Of a stretch of DNA of 13,745 nt, positions 13,631 to 13,745 are shown piece after piece. Position 1 is the first letter of the stretch. Each line of letters starts with the position of its first letter. Source of the stretch: Hyphomonadaceae bacterium (GTDB lineage: Bacteria; Pseudomonadota; Alphaproteobacteria; Caulobacterales; Hyphomonadaceae); assembly GCA_030696545.1 (NCBI GenBank), contig JAUYSA010000178.1, positions 1-13,745 on the forward strand, read 5' to 3'. The position numbers and the translations under genes were made by a program. Under the pieces are notes generated by a model, which saw nothing but the letters and a program-made list of their open reading frames with translations, was not told where the DNA came from and ran no database searches.

Positions 13631-13745
13631 TCAGCGGCCCGTCTGGCCCCGATGGCGCAGCATGTGGTCGGCCAGAACGGCGGCAACCATCGCCTCCGCG
13701 ACGGGCGCGCCGCGAATGCCGACGCAGGGGTCGTGGCGGCCCTTG
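13631..13745 (-). CDS. aroC: Chorismate synthase, C-terminal end (partial)
   Basis: Only the last 37 codons lie in the window; the start is beyond the right edge. The peptide begins KGRHDPCVGIRGAPVAEAMV and ends in LADHMLRHRGQTGR. It fits the third chorismate synthase signature (R-H-D-P-C-x4-...-V-x-E-x-[LIVMA]) and the usual C-terminus LADHLLRH.GQ. The enzyme converts EPSP to chorismate with reduced FMN, the last step of the shikimate pathway. The Arg-His-Asp in RHDPC is conserved in the active site. The stop is TGA at 13631-13633. The gene lies 102 nt upstream of the glycine-zipper gene on the same strand. Confidence 0.93.
   Translation of the reverse strand, partial: KGRHDPCVGIRGAPVAEAMVAAVLADHMLRHRGQTGR

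Overview
The window is a gene-dense, GC-rich stretch of a bacterial chromosome. Class I fructose-bisphosphatase, a soluble transhydrogenase, ZntB, a periplasmic/lipoprotein SodC, TlyA, a glycine-zipper envelope protein and chorismate synthase, together with strong G/C third-position preference, suggest an alphaproteobacterium. I cannot assign a genus. No tRNA, rRNA, IS element, phage gene or CRISPR array was found. Most of it reads as ordinary housekeeping and transport DNA.

Layout: (1) 1-477 has no credible protein gene. It carries a run of short perfect hairpins (about 40-235) and then a REP-like palindromic repeat (258-368). (2) fbp and a DoxX-like membrane protein form a translationally coupled pair (+). 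(3) On the minus strand a DASS/SLC13 carboxylate transporter, a CE15-like esterase lipoprotein and sthA lie in one direction and may be an operon. The first two are coupled at ATGATG, and sthA follows 52 nt later. (4) An AEC-family permease (+) faces a PAT-type GNAT acetyltransferase (-) with a 4-nt gap. (5) An acyl-CoA-ligase-like adenylating enzyme (+) is followed by two tandem paralogous single-pass membrane microproteins (+). (6) zntB and sodC (-) are followed, divergently, by tlyA (+). (7) A hairpin terminator separates tlyA from a convergent glycine-zipper exported protein (-), and the last 37 codons of aroC (-) end the window.

Functional themes: central carbon and redox balance (fbp, sthA), carboxylate or other small-molecule transport (DASS, AEC), a surface esterase possibly acting on plant-type uronate esters, envelope and oxidative/metal homeostasis (ZntB, SodC, glycine zipper), and ribosome methylation (TlyA). 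Three convergent gene pairs are extremely tight (47-nt overlap, 4-nt gap, 4-nt overlap), so transcription must read through or stop inside neighbouring coding DNA.

The most unusual items are the hairpin-rich leader at the left edge, the tandem microproteins with an identical, synonymously diverged C-terminal tail, a SodC whose third zinc histidine is apparently Glu, and two genes whose Shine-Dalgarno sequence sits inside a local hairpin. I see no convincing new multi-gene system.
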